A stretch of 64,000 nt of DNA, taken from positions 62,001 to 126,000 of the forward strand of contig JBCBYO010000003.1 of assembly GCA_039815825.1 (NCBI GenBank). The letters are read 5' to 3'. The DNA comes from JBCBDX01 sp039815825 (GTDB lineage: Bacteria > Pseudomonadota > Alphaproteobacteria > Rhizobiales > Rhizobiaceae). Below the pieces are notes generated by a model, which saw only the letters and a list, made by a program, of their open reading frames with translations, did no database searches and had not been told where the DNA came from. Positions 15,423 to 23,977 of the stretch are shown piece by piece; the stretch's first letter is position 1; every line of letters begins with the position of its first letter. The position numbers and the translations under genes are program-made.

Positions 15423-15737
15423 TTAACCAAATAATGGCCTTGCTAACTCTTGAAACAAGACGCCAATCATGGTTGCCCAAAACAGTGTAATTGCAAAGGT
15501 CACAACGCCACCGAAAAGGCTCGCGATGTCTTCTTGAGACATCTTTATGTGCGCCAGTCGAGCCGAGATTACAGGACCTGTCAGTGCGAACCACATCGTG
15601 GAGCCAATAACGCCGTATGCGCGGACTGAGTAAGGATTGAATTCCACACGCCAACCAGCCCAAGCAGCATGAAAAAAGTATGCGCAAAAGGCGATCGCAA
15701 AGCCGGTGACCGGATACACAATTAGCGACATCATCAT
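15423..15737 (-). CDS. Small integral membrane protein, conserved hypothetical
   Basis: About 104 residues with three predicted membrane helices: SLIVYPVTGFAIAFCAYFFH, STMWFALTGPVISARL and GGVVTFAITLFWATMIGVLF. I do not recognise a named family with confidence; similar short proteins are common in Rhizobiales. The start is one of three consecutive ATG codons near 15737; the sequence GGGTGGA four bases before the first supports it, while the GTG at 15746 would lie inside that signal. It is probably cotranscribed with the carbonic anhydrase gene. Confidence 0.65.
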   Translation of the reverse strand: MMMSLIVYPVTGFAIAFCAYFFHAAWAGWRVEFNPYSVRAYGVIGSTMWFALTGPVISARLAHIKMSQEDIASLFGGVVTFAITLFWATMIGVLFQELARPLFG

Positions 15738-15819
15738 TTGATCCACCCTGTTTACGAAACATTAACCGTATGACGTGCCTTTTTGAATTGTCAGAACAAA
15801 CAAGCTGGTCACAAGGTTA

Positions 15820-16569
15820 ATGTCCCACGCGGCCCAACAGGCGAACCCAGAAGAAGCCCATGGCGGTTTTGTCGCTGCCACGTGGAAGGCTTTGGTTTTG
15901 TTTGCAGCACTCGCAGTGCTCACGCTCTGCCTGTTGGCTGTCGCTTATTTCGGGAATGGACCGATCCGCTCGGTGGGTTTTACTAGTAGCCCCGCGCCGT
16001 TGCAGATCGTGATCGGCAACGACGTCTTTTTTGTTCCGGAAAATATGATCCGTCTTAAAAACCAGCGTACCGAAGGTGTTGCGCACAGTGTTGATCTGGC
16101 AATTCACTGGCCCTCAGCGCGCGGGTATAGCGGCGAACTGTTAGCGGCATTTTCATCAACCGATCCGACCAAGGTCAAAACGGTTCTTATTGGCATTTCC
16201 CAACGCCAATCATTGCTCGACATGCAGTCCCGGTTTGGGCCAGCGCTACAACGGGCCTTGGTTCCAGGCAGTGAGACAGAGTTTGAAAACGGACTTATTG
16301 AGGCACGGTTTGACCCACAATATGGGTTTATGGACGAGACCCTAGTTTATTCGAAATCGACAGTGCCCGGTGGTGATCCACAATTTGTTGCGCGGTGTCA
16401 TAAGGCAGGCACGCACGAAACGCTGCTGCATCCATGCGAGCTCGATCTCTTTGTGGGTGTATCAGGGGTGGCGCGCAAAACGTATTTGCGCCACCAACTA
16501 AATGATTGGCGCGGGTTTCAAAACTGGCTCGATGTCGTGCTTGGCCGCCTAATCGCAGGCGATGCCTAG
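15820..16569 (+). CDS. Conserved hypothetical protein with one membrane anchor
   Basis: 249 residues. A short cytoplasmic head is followed by one transmembrane helix (about 24-45, LVLFAALAVLTLCLLAVAYF) and a large, probably periplasmic domain with FFVPENMIRLKNQR near residue 70 and a cysteine pair (ARCHKAG and LHPCELDLFVG). The C-terminal RHQLNDWRGFQNWLDVVLGR looks helical. I do not recognise the family. It seems to be a single-gene unit that overlaps the convergent DUF3126 gene by four bases. Confidence 0.65.
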   Translation: MSHAAQQANPEEAHGGFVAATWKALVLFAALAVLTLCLLAVAYFGNGPIRSVGFTSSPAPLQIVIGNDVFFVPENMIRLKNQRTEGVAHSVDLAIHWPSARGYSGELLAAFSSTDPTKVKTVLIGISQRQSLLDMQSRFGPALQRALVPGSETEFENGLIEARFDPQYGFMDETLVYSKSTVPGGDPQFVARCHKAGTHETLLHPCELDLFVGVSGVARKTYLRHQLNDWRGFQNWLDVVLGRLIAGDA

Positions 16570-16781
16570 AGGCCTTCTAAATCGAAATCCAGGATGGACA
16601 TCGACAAATCGTAAGATACCTCGCCCTCATCTTCGATGCGCGTGAGCACCCCGAGGAACTCTTCACCAAGATACAATTCGGCAGAATCGGCGAGTTTCGG
16701 CCGCGCTTTAACCGCGAGGCTGTCGTGTCCAAAAGTTTTGCGAAAATATTTTGTCAGCTGGGACAGTTCTTCTGCTGTCAT
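16566..16781 (-). CDS. DUF3126 family protein
   Basis: A 71-residue acidic protein: MTAEELSQLTKYFRKTFGHD, then VKARPKLADSAELYLGEEFL and SYDLSMSILDFDL. It matches DUF3126, a small family restricted to alphaproteobacteria and usually encoded beside cysE, exactly as here (cysE starts upstream, 30 bases away, same strand). That conserved pairing suggests a link to cysteine or iron-sulfur metabolism, but no function is established. Confidence 0.85.
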   Translation of the reverse strand: MTAEELSQLTKYFRKTFGHDSLAVKARPKLADSAELYLGEEFLGVLTRIEDEGEVSYDLSMSILDFDLEGL

Positions 16782-16811
16782 TTTTTCCCCTCAAGGCACA
16801 TTGGCCCTAAT

Positions 16812-17627
16812 TTATAAAAGCTGGTTCATGGCGCGCGACGGTTGGCTGCAGCCTGCCTCGCCTACTATCTTAGCAGGTACACCTGCAACGGTTTTCTTAG
16901 GTGGTACGTCGTTGAGCACGACAGAACCTGCGGCGACTTTACTGCAGTGTCCGATCCTGATGTTGCCAAGTATCTTCGCGCCTGCACCAATAAGAACGTC
17001 GTCACCAATTTTGGGATGGCGATCGGACCCTTCTTTACCGGTTCCACCGAGGGTGACACCGTGAAGAATTGACACATTATCGCCGACCGAAGCCGTCTCA
17101 CCGACCACAAAGCCCGTGGCATGATCCAAGAAAATACCAACGCCAAATGGAGCGGCAGGATTGATATCGGTTTGAAAAACCATCGATGCGCGACTTTGCA
17201 AATATAATGCAAAATCTTTGCGGCCCTGCTTATAGAGCCAATGCGCCAATCTGTGAGACTGGATCGCGTGGAAACCTTTAAAATACAGAAGAGGTTCCAG
17301 ATAGCGTGAACATGCCGGATCGCGATCAAACACCGCTTGTAAGTCGACGCGAACAGCGCGTGAAAATGATGCGTCCGAAGCGATCATTTGCGCGAAGGCT
17401 TGGCGAATAGCATCAGCCGATACGTCGCCATGATCTAAACGTTCTGACACACGGTGTGCCACCGCCGCCTCCAGGCTGTCTTGGGCGATTACGCACGTGT
17501 GCAGCAATGATCCGAGTACTGGCTCAATTTCCAACGCGCGTTGTGCATCGGACAATATGTTTCCCCATATCGGATCAACCTTGTCTGACTGAGCGAGCTG
17601 CGAACTTCTAGCTGTCGATTCCGGCAT
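16812..17627 (-). CDS. cysE: Serine O-acetyltransferase
   Basis: Makes O-acetylserine from L-serine and acetyl-CoA, the entry to cysteine synthesis. 271 residues: an N-terminal helical domain (about 20-150, with LLHTCVIAQDSLEAAVAHRV and FKGFHAIQSHRLAHWLY) and a C-terminal left-handed beta-helix with catalytic FLDHATGFVVGE, ILHGVTLGGTG and AGAKILGNIRIG. The C terminus keeps hydrophobic residues needed for cysteine synthase docking only loosely. ATG 17627 follows AGGAGG by seven bases, so it is preferred over 17657. DUF3126 lies downstream. Confidence 0.95.
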   Translation of the reverse strand: MPESTARSSQLAQSDKVDPIWGNILSDAQRALEIEPVLGSLLHTCVIAQDSLEAAVAHRVSERLDHGDVSADAIRQAFAQMIASDASFSRAVRVDLQAVFDRDPACSRYLEPLLYFKGFHAIQSHRLAHWLYKQGRKDFALYLQSRASMVFQTDINPAAPFGVGIFLDHATGFVVGETASVGDNVSILHGVTLGGTGKEGSDRHPKIGDDVLIGAGAKILGNIRIGHCSKVAAGSVVLNDVPPKKTVAGVPAKIVGEAGCSQPSRAMNQLL

Positions 17628-17710
17628 TTTAGCGCCTCCTGGTTGCCCCGGCTTCATAAAGTAAGTGCACTTGGATATTTATCAAACATGAATTTACGGC
17701 GAATTTGGCT

Positions 17711-18487
17711 TTAAACGATCACATCTATTGGAGTCTCGTTAGCAAAAAGTGCCAAAACGCCCGCTTTGAATTGTCGATCACCAACCGCGAGCATGTGGTC
17801 ACGGCCTGCAATGTCCAGCGCTGTTGCGTTGGGCATCATAGCTGCCAGAGAATGAGGAGCGCCGGCGATATCATCCTTGGTTCCGACTGCAATTAAGGTT
17901 TCAGCTGCTATCTGCGCCATCTGCGCCGGTGTCAAAAGCGTGCGCGAAGCACTTATACACGCGGCTAACGCCATACGATCACTACCGGTCTGATCTGCAA
18001 ATGCACGGAACATGCGGCCACGCTCGTGGGTCACATCATCAAGCGAATCGGCAAGGAGTGCGTCGGCGATCGGATCCCAATCGCCGACGCCCTCCACCAT
18101 ACCGATACCAAGCCCACCAAATACGAGTTTATCGATCAGTTCCGGGTGACGGAATGCCATAAAAGCAGCGATACGCGCGCCCATGGAGTAGCCCATCACA
18201 TTGGCGCGGTTCACGCTTAAATGGCCCAACAGGGCAGCTGCGTCGTCTGCCATGACCTCCGGCGCATAGTTTTCCGCGCTATGTGGCTTGTCACTGTCGC
18301 CGTGGCCTCGGTTATCATGGGCAATGACCCTAAAACCTGCATCGACCAGTGTCTGGACCCATCCCGGCCCGACCCAATTCACGGACTTGTTAGAAGCAAA
18401 TCCATGAATGCACAAAACGACAGCACCATCGCCTGGCCCCTCGTCCAGATAGGCGATCTTCACCCCGTCATGCACAAACTCGGTCAT
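17711..18487 (-). CDS. Alpha/beta-fold hydrolase
   Basis: 258 residues with the full alpha/beta hydrolase layout: VVLCIHGFASNKSVNW (oxyanion HG), the DNRGHGDSDKP turn, nucleophile elbow VMGYSMGARIAAFMA with serine about residue 105, an acidic residue in AVGTKDD and the histidine in IAGRDHMLAVGDRQFK. No signal peptide is present, so it acts in the cytoplasm. The substrate is unknown; it may be an esterase or thioesterase. It is divergent from the zinc-finger gene that follows, with a gap of about 100 bases. Confidence 0.85.
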   Translation of the reverse strand: MTEFVHDGVKIAYLDEGPGDGAVVLCIHGFASNKSVNWVGPGWVQTLVDAGFRVIAHDNRGHGDSDKPHSAENYAPEVMADDAAALLGHLSVNRANVMGYSMGARIAAFMAFRHPELIDKLVFGGLGIGMVEGVGDWDPIADALLADSLDDVTHERGRMFRAFADQTGSDRMALAACISASRTLLTPAQMAQIAAETLIAVGTKDDIAGAPHSLAAMMPNATALDIAGRDHMLAVGDRQFKAGVLALFANETPIDVIV

Positions 18488-18587
18488 ATCTCTTCCAAAT
18501 CAAACGCCTCAACGCCGAAAGACGGTCTAGATATTTTGTGCGCACTTGGCTACCTGTCTGACGAAACAATGCGGACGGAGACACGTT

Positions 18588-18839
18588 GTGGCGCAACATG
18601 CTGGTACCCCTCATTTCAAAAACGACGAAGGTCACGAGCGCATCGAGATCGGCGTAAAGGAGTTTATGTGCGTGGGCGCTACTCCGCCTTTTGATCACCC
18701 GCATGTCTATTTGGATATGGGCGATGACGATCAGATCGTGTGCCCTTATTGCTCTACACTTTATGTCTATAATGCATCGCTTGCACCGCACGAGACGATC
18801 CCACCAAACTGTTTCTTTGACGCTCATCAGGCCGCCTGA
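18588..18839 (+). CDS. NDUFS6-like zinc-finger domain protein (zf-CHCC)
   Basis: 83 residues with the conserved core IEIGVKEFMCVGATPPFDHP, HVYLDMGDDDQIVCPYCSTL and a final acidic-histidine region. The Cys/His set (C, H, C, C) matches the zinc site of mitochondrial complex I subunit NDUFS6 (PF10276); the alphaproteobacterial homologs are related accessory proteins of complex I. GTG 18588 is chosen: CGGAG lies upstream and the encoded AQHAGTPHF head fits homologs. A longer frame back to 18546 would read through that signal. The next gene begins 12 bases later. Confidence 0.85.
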   Translation: MAQHAGTPHFKNDEGHERIEIGVKEFMCVGATPPFDHPHVYLDMGDDDQIVCPYCSTLYVYNASLAPHETIPPNCFFDAHQAA

Positions 18840-18851
18840 TTGGGTCTTTCC

Positions 18852-19955
18852 ATGCGTATCGGCATTGTTGGGGGTGGTATCGCAGGCCTCACCTGCGCCC
18901 TCGCCCTTTCTCGTTCTGGCCACAAGGTGACGCTGCATGAGCGCGCGCCGGTGCTGGAAGAAGTTGGGGCCGGGATCCAATTATCGCCCAATGCGACAAA
19001 GCCGCTATTTGAACTTGGTCTTTCCTCTGCGCTCAATGCGGTTGCCAGCGCACCGCGCTCAATTGATATGTATGCCGGTCATAGTAGCGTTCTGATTGCC
19101 TCAATACCGCTCGGCCCTGAAGCGGAACGCCGCTACGGTGCGCCCTACTACGTCATACACCGCGCGGACCTGCAGCGTACTTTGGCTGAGGCCTGCGCGA
19201 AGGAACCTAATTTGAAGATTTGTCTTGGGTCACAAATCGGCGTTGTTCATACCAACAATTCACACGCCCGCGTCGGCTCAGACACGTTTGATCTGCTCAT
19301 TGCGGCAGATGGCGTTAATTCCGCTATCAGACGTCAGCATTTTGATGTTCTGGCTCAACCGAGCGGTCTGGTTGCCTGGCGAACGACGATTCCGATGGAT
19401 GAGCGCCCCGCTTTTTTTGCGCGTGAAAGAACGACACTTTGTATCGCCAAGAACACCCATCTTGTCACTTACCCTATCGGGTCAGGTACCGAGTTGAACG
19501 CGGTTGCTATACTTCCCCAAGGCACCGAGCCAGAGGATGGTTTTTCCAAATGGAACAACAAGGTCGCACAGATCAAGGATTGCGGCGAATGGTTGGCATG
19601 GCCACTCAATCAAGTGCCAACCCTGCCACGCTGGACCAGCGGTAGAATGGTGCTGCTTGGAGATGCCGCGCACGCCATGCTGCCATTTGCAGCCCAAGGC
19701 GGTGCGAGCGCGATTGAAGATGCGGTTTCTTTGGCAAAGTGCATCCGCAAAAGCGATGCCCTCAGCACCAATTTACAACTTTGGGAAAAACAACGGAAAA
19801 AAAGAGTGGAATCGATTGCTGCACTCGCGATGCGCAACCGCTGGATTTATCACCTTTCAGGTCCGATGGCGCTTGCGCGGAACATGGTGATGAAAGGCCT
19901 TGGCCCACAGCGCTTGCTCGCGCAGCAAGACTGGATTTACCGGCACCAGGCATAA
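18852..19955 (+). CDS. FAD-dependent monooxygenase (salicylate-hydroxylase/UbiH-like)
   Basis: 367 residues with the class A flavin monooxygenase motifs: MRIGIVGGGIAGLTCALALS (FAD beta-alpha-beta), the DG motif in LIAADGVNSAIR and RMVLLGDAAHAMLPFAAQGG for the ribityl chain. GAGIQLSPNATKPLFELGL is typical of the salicylate/3-hydroxybenzoate 6-hydroxylase group. It probably hydroxylates an aromatic compound with NAD(P)H and O2; the substrate is not inferable. It is unlinked to other aromatic genes here and follows the zinc-finger gene on the same transcript. ATG 18852 is preferred over TTG 18840. Confidence 0.85.
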   Translation: MRIGIVGGGIAGLTCALALSRSGHKVTLHERAPVLEEVGAGIQLSPNATKPLFELGLSSALNAVASAPRSIDMYAGHSSVLIASIPLGPEAERRYGAPYYVIHRADLQRTLAEACAKEPNLKICLGSQIGVVHTNNSHARVGSDTFDLLIAADGVNSAIRRQHFDVLAQPSGLVAWRTTIPMDERPAFFARERTTLCIAKNTHLVTYPIGSGTELNAVAILPQGTEPEDGFSKWNNKVAQIKDCGEWLAWPLNQVPTLPRWTSGRMVLLGDAAHAMLPFAAQGGASAIEDAVSLAKCIRKSDALSTNLQLWEKQRKKRVESIAALAMRNRWIYHLSGPMALARNMVMKGLGPQRLLAQQDWIYRHQA

Positions 19956-19956
19956 A

Positions 19957-19981
19957 AAACCGCCCGAAAACCGGGCGGTTT
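19957..19981. terminator. Bidirectional terminator between the monooxygenase gene and aapP
   Basis: AAACCGCCCG and CGGGCGGTTT make a perfect 10-bp stem with a five-base loop. A runs precede it and a short TTTAATT follows, so it can stop transcripts from both convergent genes. Confidence 0.8.
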
Positions 19982-20004
19982 AATTAGAAGCCGAGCTACG
20001 TCGC

Positions 20005-21258
20005 TTAGTGCAATATCTGGCTCAAGAATAGTTTGGTGCGTTCGTGCTGTGGATTGTCGAAGAACTGATCTGGTTCGTTCTGCTCCACAATCTGACCTTG
20101 GTCCATGAAGATCACGCGGTTTGCCACCTGACGGGCAAAACCCATTTCGTGCGTCACGCACAACATGGTCATGCCTTCTTCAGCCAAGCCAACCATGGTG
20201 TCGAGCACTTCCTTGATCATTTCCGGGTCGAGAGCTGATGTGGGCTCATCAAACAGCATGATGCGTGGGTTCATACATAGCGAACGTGCAATAGCCACAC
20301 GCTGCTGCTGACCGCCAGACAACTGGCCTGGATATTTATTGGCCTGCTCTGGGATCTTGACGCGTTCCAGGAAGTGCATAGCGCGTTCTTCAGCTTCCTT
20401 CTTCGGCATTTTGCGAACCCAAATTGGTGCAAGTGTGCAGTTTTCCAAGATCGTCAGATGCGGGAAAAGGTTGAAGTGCTGGAACACCATGCCGACTTCA
20501 CGGCGAACCTCGTCGATCTTTTTCAGATCGTTTGTCAATTCGATTCCATCGACGACAATTTGCCCTTTCTGGTGCTCTTCCAGACGGTTGATACACCGGA
20601 TCATGGTCGATTTGCCTGAACCTGATGGACCCGCGATGACAATTCGTTCACCGCGCATAACCTTCAGATTAATGTCGCGCAGCACGTGGAAGTCGCCGTA
20701 CCATTTGTGCATGTCGTTGATCTCGACGGCGACGTCCGTATCCGAGACGGTCATTTTGGAACGATCGACATCAGCCTCAGCGCCGTTCACGCCGGCTGGA
20801 ACCGATGCCACGGGCATTGCGGCGGCAGCAGCCTTACCGGTGGCGGGTACGCTGGTTTTCTTTGCCGGCGCGGGTTTTGCTTTCGCGGCAGCTTTTGGAG
20901 CAGCTTTAGGCGCCGGCTTCTTTGCTGCCGGTTTCGCCGCAGCTTTTGGCTTGGCTGCTGCCTTTGGTTTTGCCGCTGGTACAGCTTCCGCTTTGTCTTT
21001 GTCGTAGGCTTGGCACTGCCCGACCCAGTCGTCGCGTTCGATCCGGCCTTTGAATTTTAGATGCTCATCGACCCAATCGATTTCCGGCTTGGTCCATTTG
21101 GCCACCTGCGAGAAGCGGTAGATGCCCAAACCGTTGAGCACCCCTTCCAGTTTGGGGCCGACGCCCGAAATACGCTTTAGATCGTCCGGCGTTTTTGGTT
21201 TGGCAACCTTTGGCGGGCGTTTTGTTTTTACTGCGGTTGTGCTTGCTTGCTTTGCCAT
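20005..21258 (-). CDS. aapP: AapP-type amino-acid ABC ATPase fused to an N-terminal helix-hairpin-helix domain
   Basis: 417 residues in three parts. Residues 24-82 form a helix-hairpin-helix domain (LKRISGVGPKLEGVLNGLG, then FKGRIERDDWVGQCQAY) that closely resembles the C-terminal tail of rhizobial NuoE. Residues about 85-160 are a low-complexity Ala/Lys/Pro linker. Residues 170-417 are a complete AapP/GlnQ-type ATPase: Walker A AGPSGSGKST, signature LSGGQQQRVAIARS, Walker B IMLFDEPTSALDP and the switch histidine in CVTHEMGF. It powers the AapJQM amino-acid importer upstream. Normal AapP proteins lack the first 165 residues. ATG 21258 is preferred; an internal ATG at 20754 would make a normal-length AapP but has no clear ribosome site. 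Confidence 0.92.
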   Translation of the reverse strand: MAKQASTTAVKTKRPPKVAKPKTPDDLKRISGVGPKLEGVLNGLGIYRFSQVAKWTKPEIDWVDEHLKFKGRIERDDWVGQCQAYDKDKAEAVPAAKPKAAAKPKAAAKPAAKKPAPKAAPKAAAKAKPAPAKKTSVPATGKAAAAAMPVASVPAGVNGAEADVDRSKMTVSDTDVAVEINDMHKWYGDFHVLRDINLKVMRGERIVIAGPSGSGKSTMIRCINRLEEHQKGQIVVDGIELTNDLKKIDEVRREVGMVFQHFNLFPHLTILENCTLAPIWVRKMPKKEAEERAMHFLERVKIPEQANKYPGQLSGGQQQRVAIARSLCMNPRIMLFDEPTSALDPEMIKEVLDTMVGLAEEGMTMLCVTHEMGFARQVANRVIFMDQGQIVEQNEPDQFFDNPQHERTKLFLSQILH

Positions 21259-21275
21259 TTTTTTGCTCAAAGCTC

Positions 21276-22631
21276 CTAGGATTTATGGCCGGTGTCGAGC
21301 CTGCGCTCCATAAACATGGAGTAGCGCGACATGGCGTAACAAAAGAAAAAGTAGATAATTGCGGCGAAGGAGTAGCCCGTCAGCGACTGGACAGGTGAAG
21401 ACCATGTCGGGTCGGTAAAGGACGACTGGATCGATCCCAAGAAATCGAACAGGCCGATGATCAATACCAAGGTCGTATCCTTAAACAGGCCAATAAAGGT
21501 GTTCACGATACCCGGAATAACGAGCTTGAGTGCTTGAGGCAGGATGATCATGCGGGTCATTTGCCCCCATCCCAATCCAAGCGCCATCGCGCCTTCATAC
21601 TGACCTTTGGGCAGCGCTTGCAGACCACCGCGAACGACTTCCGCCATGTATGCAGAAGAGAACAACGCCACACCGATCAAAGCCCGCAAGAGCTTATCAA
21701 ATGTAACCCCTTCCGGCAGGAAGAGCGGCAACATCACTGACGACATGAACAGAACAGTGATCAAAGGTACGCCGCGCCAGAACTCGATGAAGATAACGCA
21801 GAAGAACTTTACGATAGGCATGTCGGATCGGCGGCCAAGCGCCAACAAAATGCCGATTGGTAGCGATGCTGCGATACCGGTCACTGCGATCACGAGTGTT
21901 ACCAGCAACCCTCCCCATACGTCTGTATCGACGCGCGCCATGCCAAAATCCAAGCCCAAGACAAAGAGCAGGATAAAGAGGCCGGCAAAGATCGTACCGA
22001 TGGTACGTAATGCCGGTGCAGGTGGCGATTGGGTTCCGACCGCAAAGCCGTACCCGATGGCCAGGGCAATCACTGTGAGAATGGCAAGCGGGATATAAAG
22101 CCCACCCACGCTGAAGGCGCCGCCCGTCAGCAAAATCAAGATTGCCACTGGTGCGATCAGCACCATGAACAACAGGTTCTCGCGCTTAAACGGTGCATCT
22201 GGGATCAGCAGCGGGATCAAGCCGCCAAAGAACAGGATGCCAGCAATATTTACCCGCCACTGTTCTGCATCGGGATATCGGCCATAGACAAATTGGTTGG
22301 CGTAAGCGCCGACATATGCCCAACACGCACCAAACCATCCATCGGGTTGCGTTCCACCCTGAACCTGTGTCGCACAAGCTGCCCGATCAACACCGGAATA
22401 TTGTGCGTTTACAAACAGGAATTGGATCATCGGCGGTAAGATCACCCAAAGCACATAAAGGCAGAAGAGTGTCAGGATCGTATAGGGGATACTGGAGAAC
22501 AGGTTCTCACGCATCCAGCCCACAATCCCCGTGGAGGCGGCGGGTGCCGCCTCCTGCTCGAGCATCTGGGTTCGCACATATGCAGTACCCGGGCCGACTT
22601 TTTCATGAGCCATATTGGTAGAACTACTCAT
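21276..22631 (-). CDS. aapM: General L-amino-acid ABC transporter permease AapM
   Basis: 451-residue inner-membrane permease with an N-terminal extension of several helices before the HisM-type permease domain. The large soluble loop (CATQVQGGTQPDGWFGACWA) between early helices is characteristic of AapM/BztC. The C-terminal domain has the EAA-like loop EVVRGGLQALPKGQYEGAMA and LGLGWGQMTRMIILPQALKL. It pairs with AapQ. GGAGAG precedes the ATG, which is one base after the aapQ stop codon, so translation is coupled. aapP follows 17 bases later. Confidence 0.93.
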   Translation of the reverse strand: MSSSTNMAHEKVGPGTAYVRTQMLEQEAAPAASTGIVGWMRENLFSSIPYTILTLFCLYVLWVILPPMIQFLFVNAQYSGVDRAACATQVQGGTQPDGWFGACWAYVGAYANQFVYGRYPDAEQWRVNIAGILFFGGLIPLLIPDAPFKRENLLFMVLIAPVAILILLTGGAFSVGGLYIPLAILTVIALAIGYGFAVGTQSPPAPALRTIGTIFAGLFILLFVLGLDFGMARVDTDVWGGLLVTLVIAVTGIAASLPIGILLALGRRSDMPIVKFFCVIFIEFWRGVPLITVLFMSSVMLPLFLPEGVTFDKLLRALIGVALFSSAYMAEVVRGGLQALPKGQYEGAMALGLGWGQMTRMIILPQALKLVIPGIVNTFIGLFKDTTLVLIIGLFDFLGSIQSSFTDPTWSSPVQSLTGYSFAAIIYFFFCYAMSRYSMFMERRLDTGHKS

Positions 22632-22632
22632 C

Positions 22633-23850
22633 TTATCTCTCCACCAATGCGACGCGGGCGTTGTACCAGTTCATAAATGCCGATGTCAGAAGTGAGATCG
22701 TCAGATATGTAAGCATGGTGATCGCCACAATCTGCGGGGCCAAACCTGTTTGGTTCAGCGTCGTGCCTTGGAAAACAGACACCAAATCCGGGTATGCGAT
22801 AGCAACCGCAAGCGACGAGTTTTTCGTCAAGTTCAGATATTGGGATGTCAACGGCGGAATGATAATTCGCAGGGCTTGCGGAATAACCACCAAGTTAAGG
22901 TTTTGACCCTGACGCAGGCCGAGTGCATGCGCGGCCTCCGTCTGACCACGGTTCACCCCCAGAATTCCAGCGCGAACAATCTCGGCAATAAAGGCTGCGG
23001 TGTAAGTGACCAAGGCAACCAACAACGCAATGAACTCGGGAATAATCGTCATGCCGCCCCGTGGCCGGAAACCGCCAGCGACAGGCATATCCCAAGTCAG
23101 AGGCAGTCCTAGGATCAGAAACACAAGGAACGGCAGCCCCACAATAAGACCTACCCCGGTCCAGAACGCGGGGAACCGCTCACCTGTCGCCATCTGGCGT
23201 TTGTGAGCCCAATTGGAAATGACAATCGCGGCGATGATGCCAATGACCAGTGCGACGAATATCCAAACGGCGCCCTCACCCCAAACAGGTTTGGGTGCAA
23301 AGTAACCGCGGTTATTTAGCAGGCCAAGAAAGCCAAAATCAAAGCTATCGCGCGCTTGTGGCAGAAGGCGCAGAACGCCAAAATACCAGATAAAGATATG
23401 AAGCAGCAGCGGTATGTTTCGGAAGAATTCCACGTAACCCGTTGCCAGGCGGTTCACCACCCAGTTGCTTGAAAGCCGCGCAACACCGATCAGAAATCCT
23501 AAGATCGTGGCAAAGAATATCCCGACGACCGCGATGATCAAAGTGTTTAAGAGGCCGACAACATAGACACGTCCATATGTGGATGCGCCCTGTTCATATG
23601 AAATGAGTGACTGCGAGATGGCAAAGCCAGCTGCGTTGTCTAGAAAACCGAAACCGGTCGAAATGCCAGCGCGTTCCATGTTGGCGAGCATGTTGCCGAT
23701 CCCCTGCCAGAGCAGGTAGACAACAACGACTGCCAATAAGATTTGAAAAAGTATGGAACGGAAAGTTGGGTTGTTAAGCAGAGCCACCTTAGGCGGCCCA
23801 TCATCCCCGGCTGTGTTCACCCCACCGGGAGGTGCATCTGTAACCGCCAT
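22633..23850 (-). CDS. aapQ: General L-amino-acid ABC transporter permease AapQ
   Basis: 405-residue permease. The N-terminal helix (ILFQILLAVVVVYLLWQGIG) and the long insertion between helices with LNNRGYFAPKPVWGEGAVWI are AapQ/BztB features. The permease signature includes EFFRNIPLLLHIFIWYFGVL and the EAA loop EIVRAGILGVNRGQTEAAHA with LGLRQGQNLNLVVIPQALRI. ATG 23850 has GGGGA six bases upstream; ATG 23865 has none. It is separated from aapJ by a strong hairpin, so its level is probably lower than that of the binding protein. Confidence 0.93.
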   Translation of the reverse strand: MAVTDAPPGGVNTAGDDGPPKVALLNNPTFRSILFQILLAVVVVYLLWQGIGNMLANMERAGISTGFGFLDNAAGFAISQSLISYEQGASTYGRVYVVGLLNTLIIAVVGIFFATILGFLIGVARLSSNWVVNRLATGYVEFFRNIPLLLHIFIWYFGVLRLLPQARDSFDFGFLGLLNNRGYFAPKPVWGEGAVWIFVALVIGIIAAIVISNWAHKRQMATGERFPAFWTGVGLIVGLPFLVFLILGLPLTWDMPVAGGFRPRGGMTIIPEFIALLVALVTYTAAFIAEIVRAGILGVNRGQTEAAHALGLRQGQNLNLVVIPQALRIIIPPLTSQYLNLTKNSSLAVAIAYPDLVSVFQGTTLNQTGLAPQIVAITMLTYLTISLLTSAFMNWYNARVALVER

Positions 23851-23929
23851 CGAAAGTCCCCGCATCGTGCGCGATATATATTAGCCCGTCGCCCAGAGGC
23901 GCTATGAATGAAGCCTTGTTCGACGACGG

Positions 23930-23963
23930 CGTAAAAAGAAAGCCCGGCGCGCTGCGCCGGGCT
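23930..23963 (-). terminator. Hairpin with T run between aapJ and aapQ
   Basis: AGCCCGGCGC and GCGCCGGGCT (23941-23950 and 23954-23963) form a perfect 10-bp stem. On the minus strand a TTCTTTTTAC tract follows. Such partial terminators between a binding-protein gene and its permeases let the binding protein be made in excess. Confidence 0.85.
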
Positions 23964-23977
23964 CGGAAAAATTCGCC

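Noticed and set aside
20760..21007. Ala/Lys/Pro stretch of AapP as a frameshifted or non-coding region
   Set aside because: The frame is open without interruption on both sides, codons are ordinary and both flanking domains are in the same frame. The opposite-strand frames here are long only because of the GC-rich repeated codons.
20339..21060. Long plus-strand frames opposite aapP (222 and 124 codons)
   Set aside because: They are antisense shadows of the aapP gene and of its Ala/Lys/Pro codons. They encode low-complexity sequence with no family resemblance.
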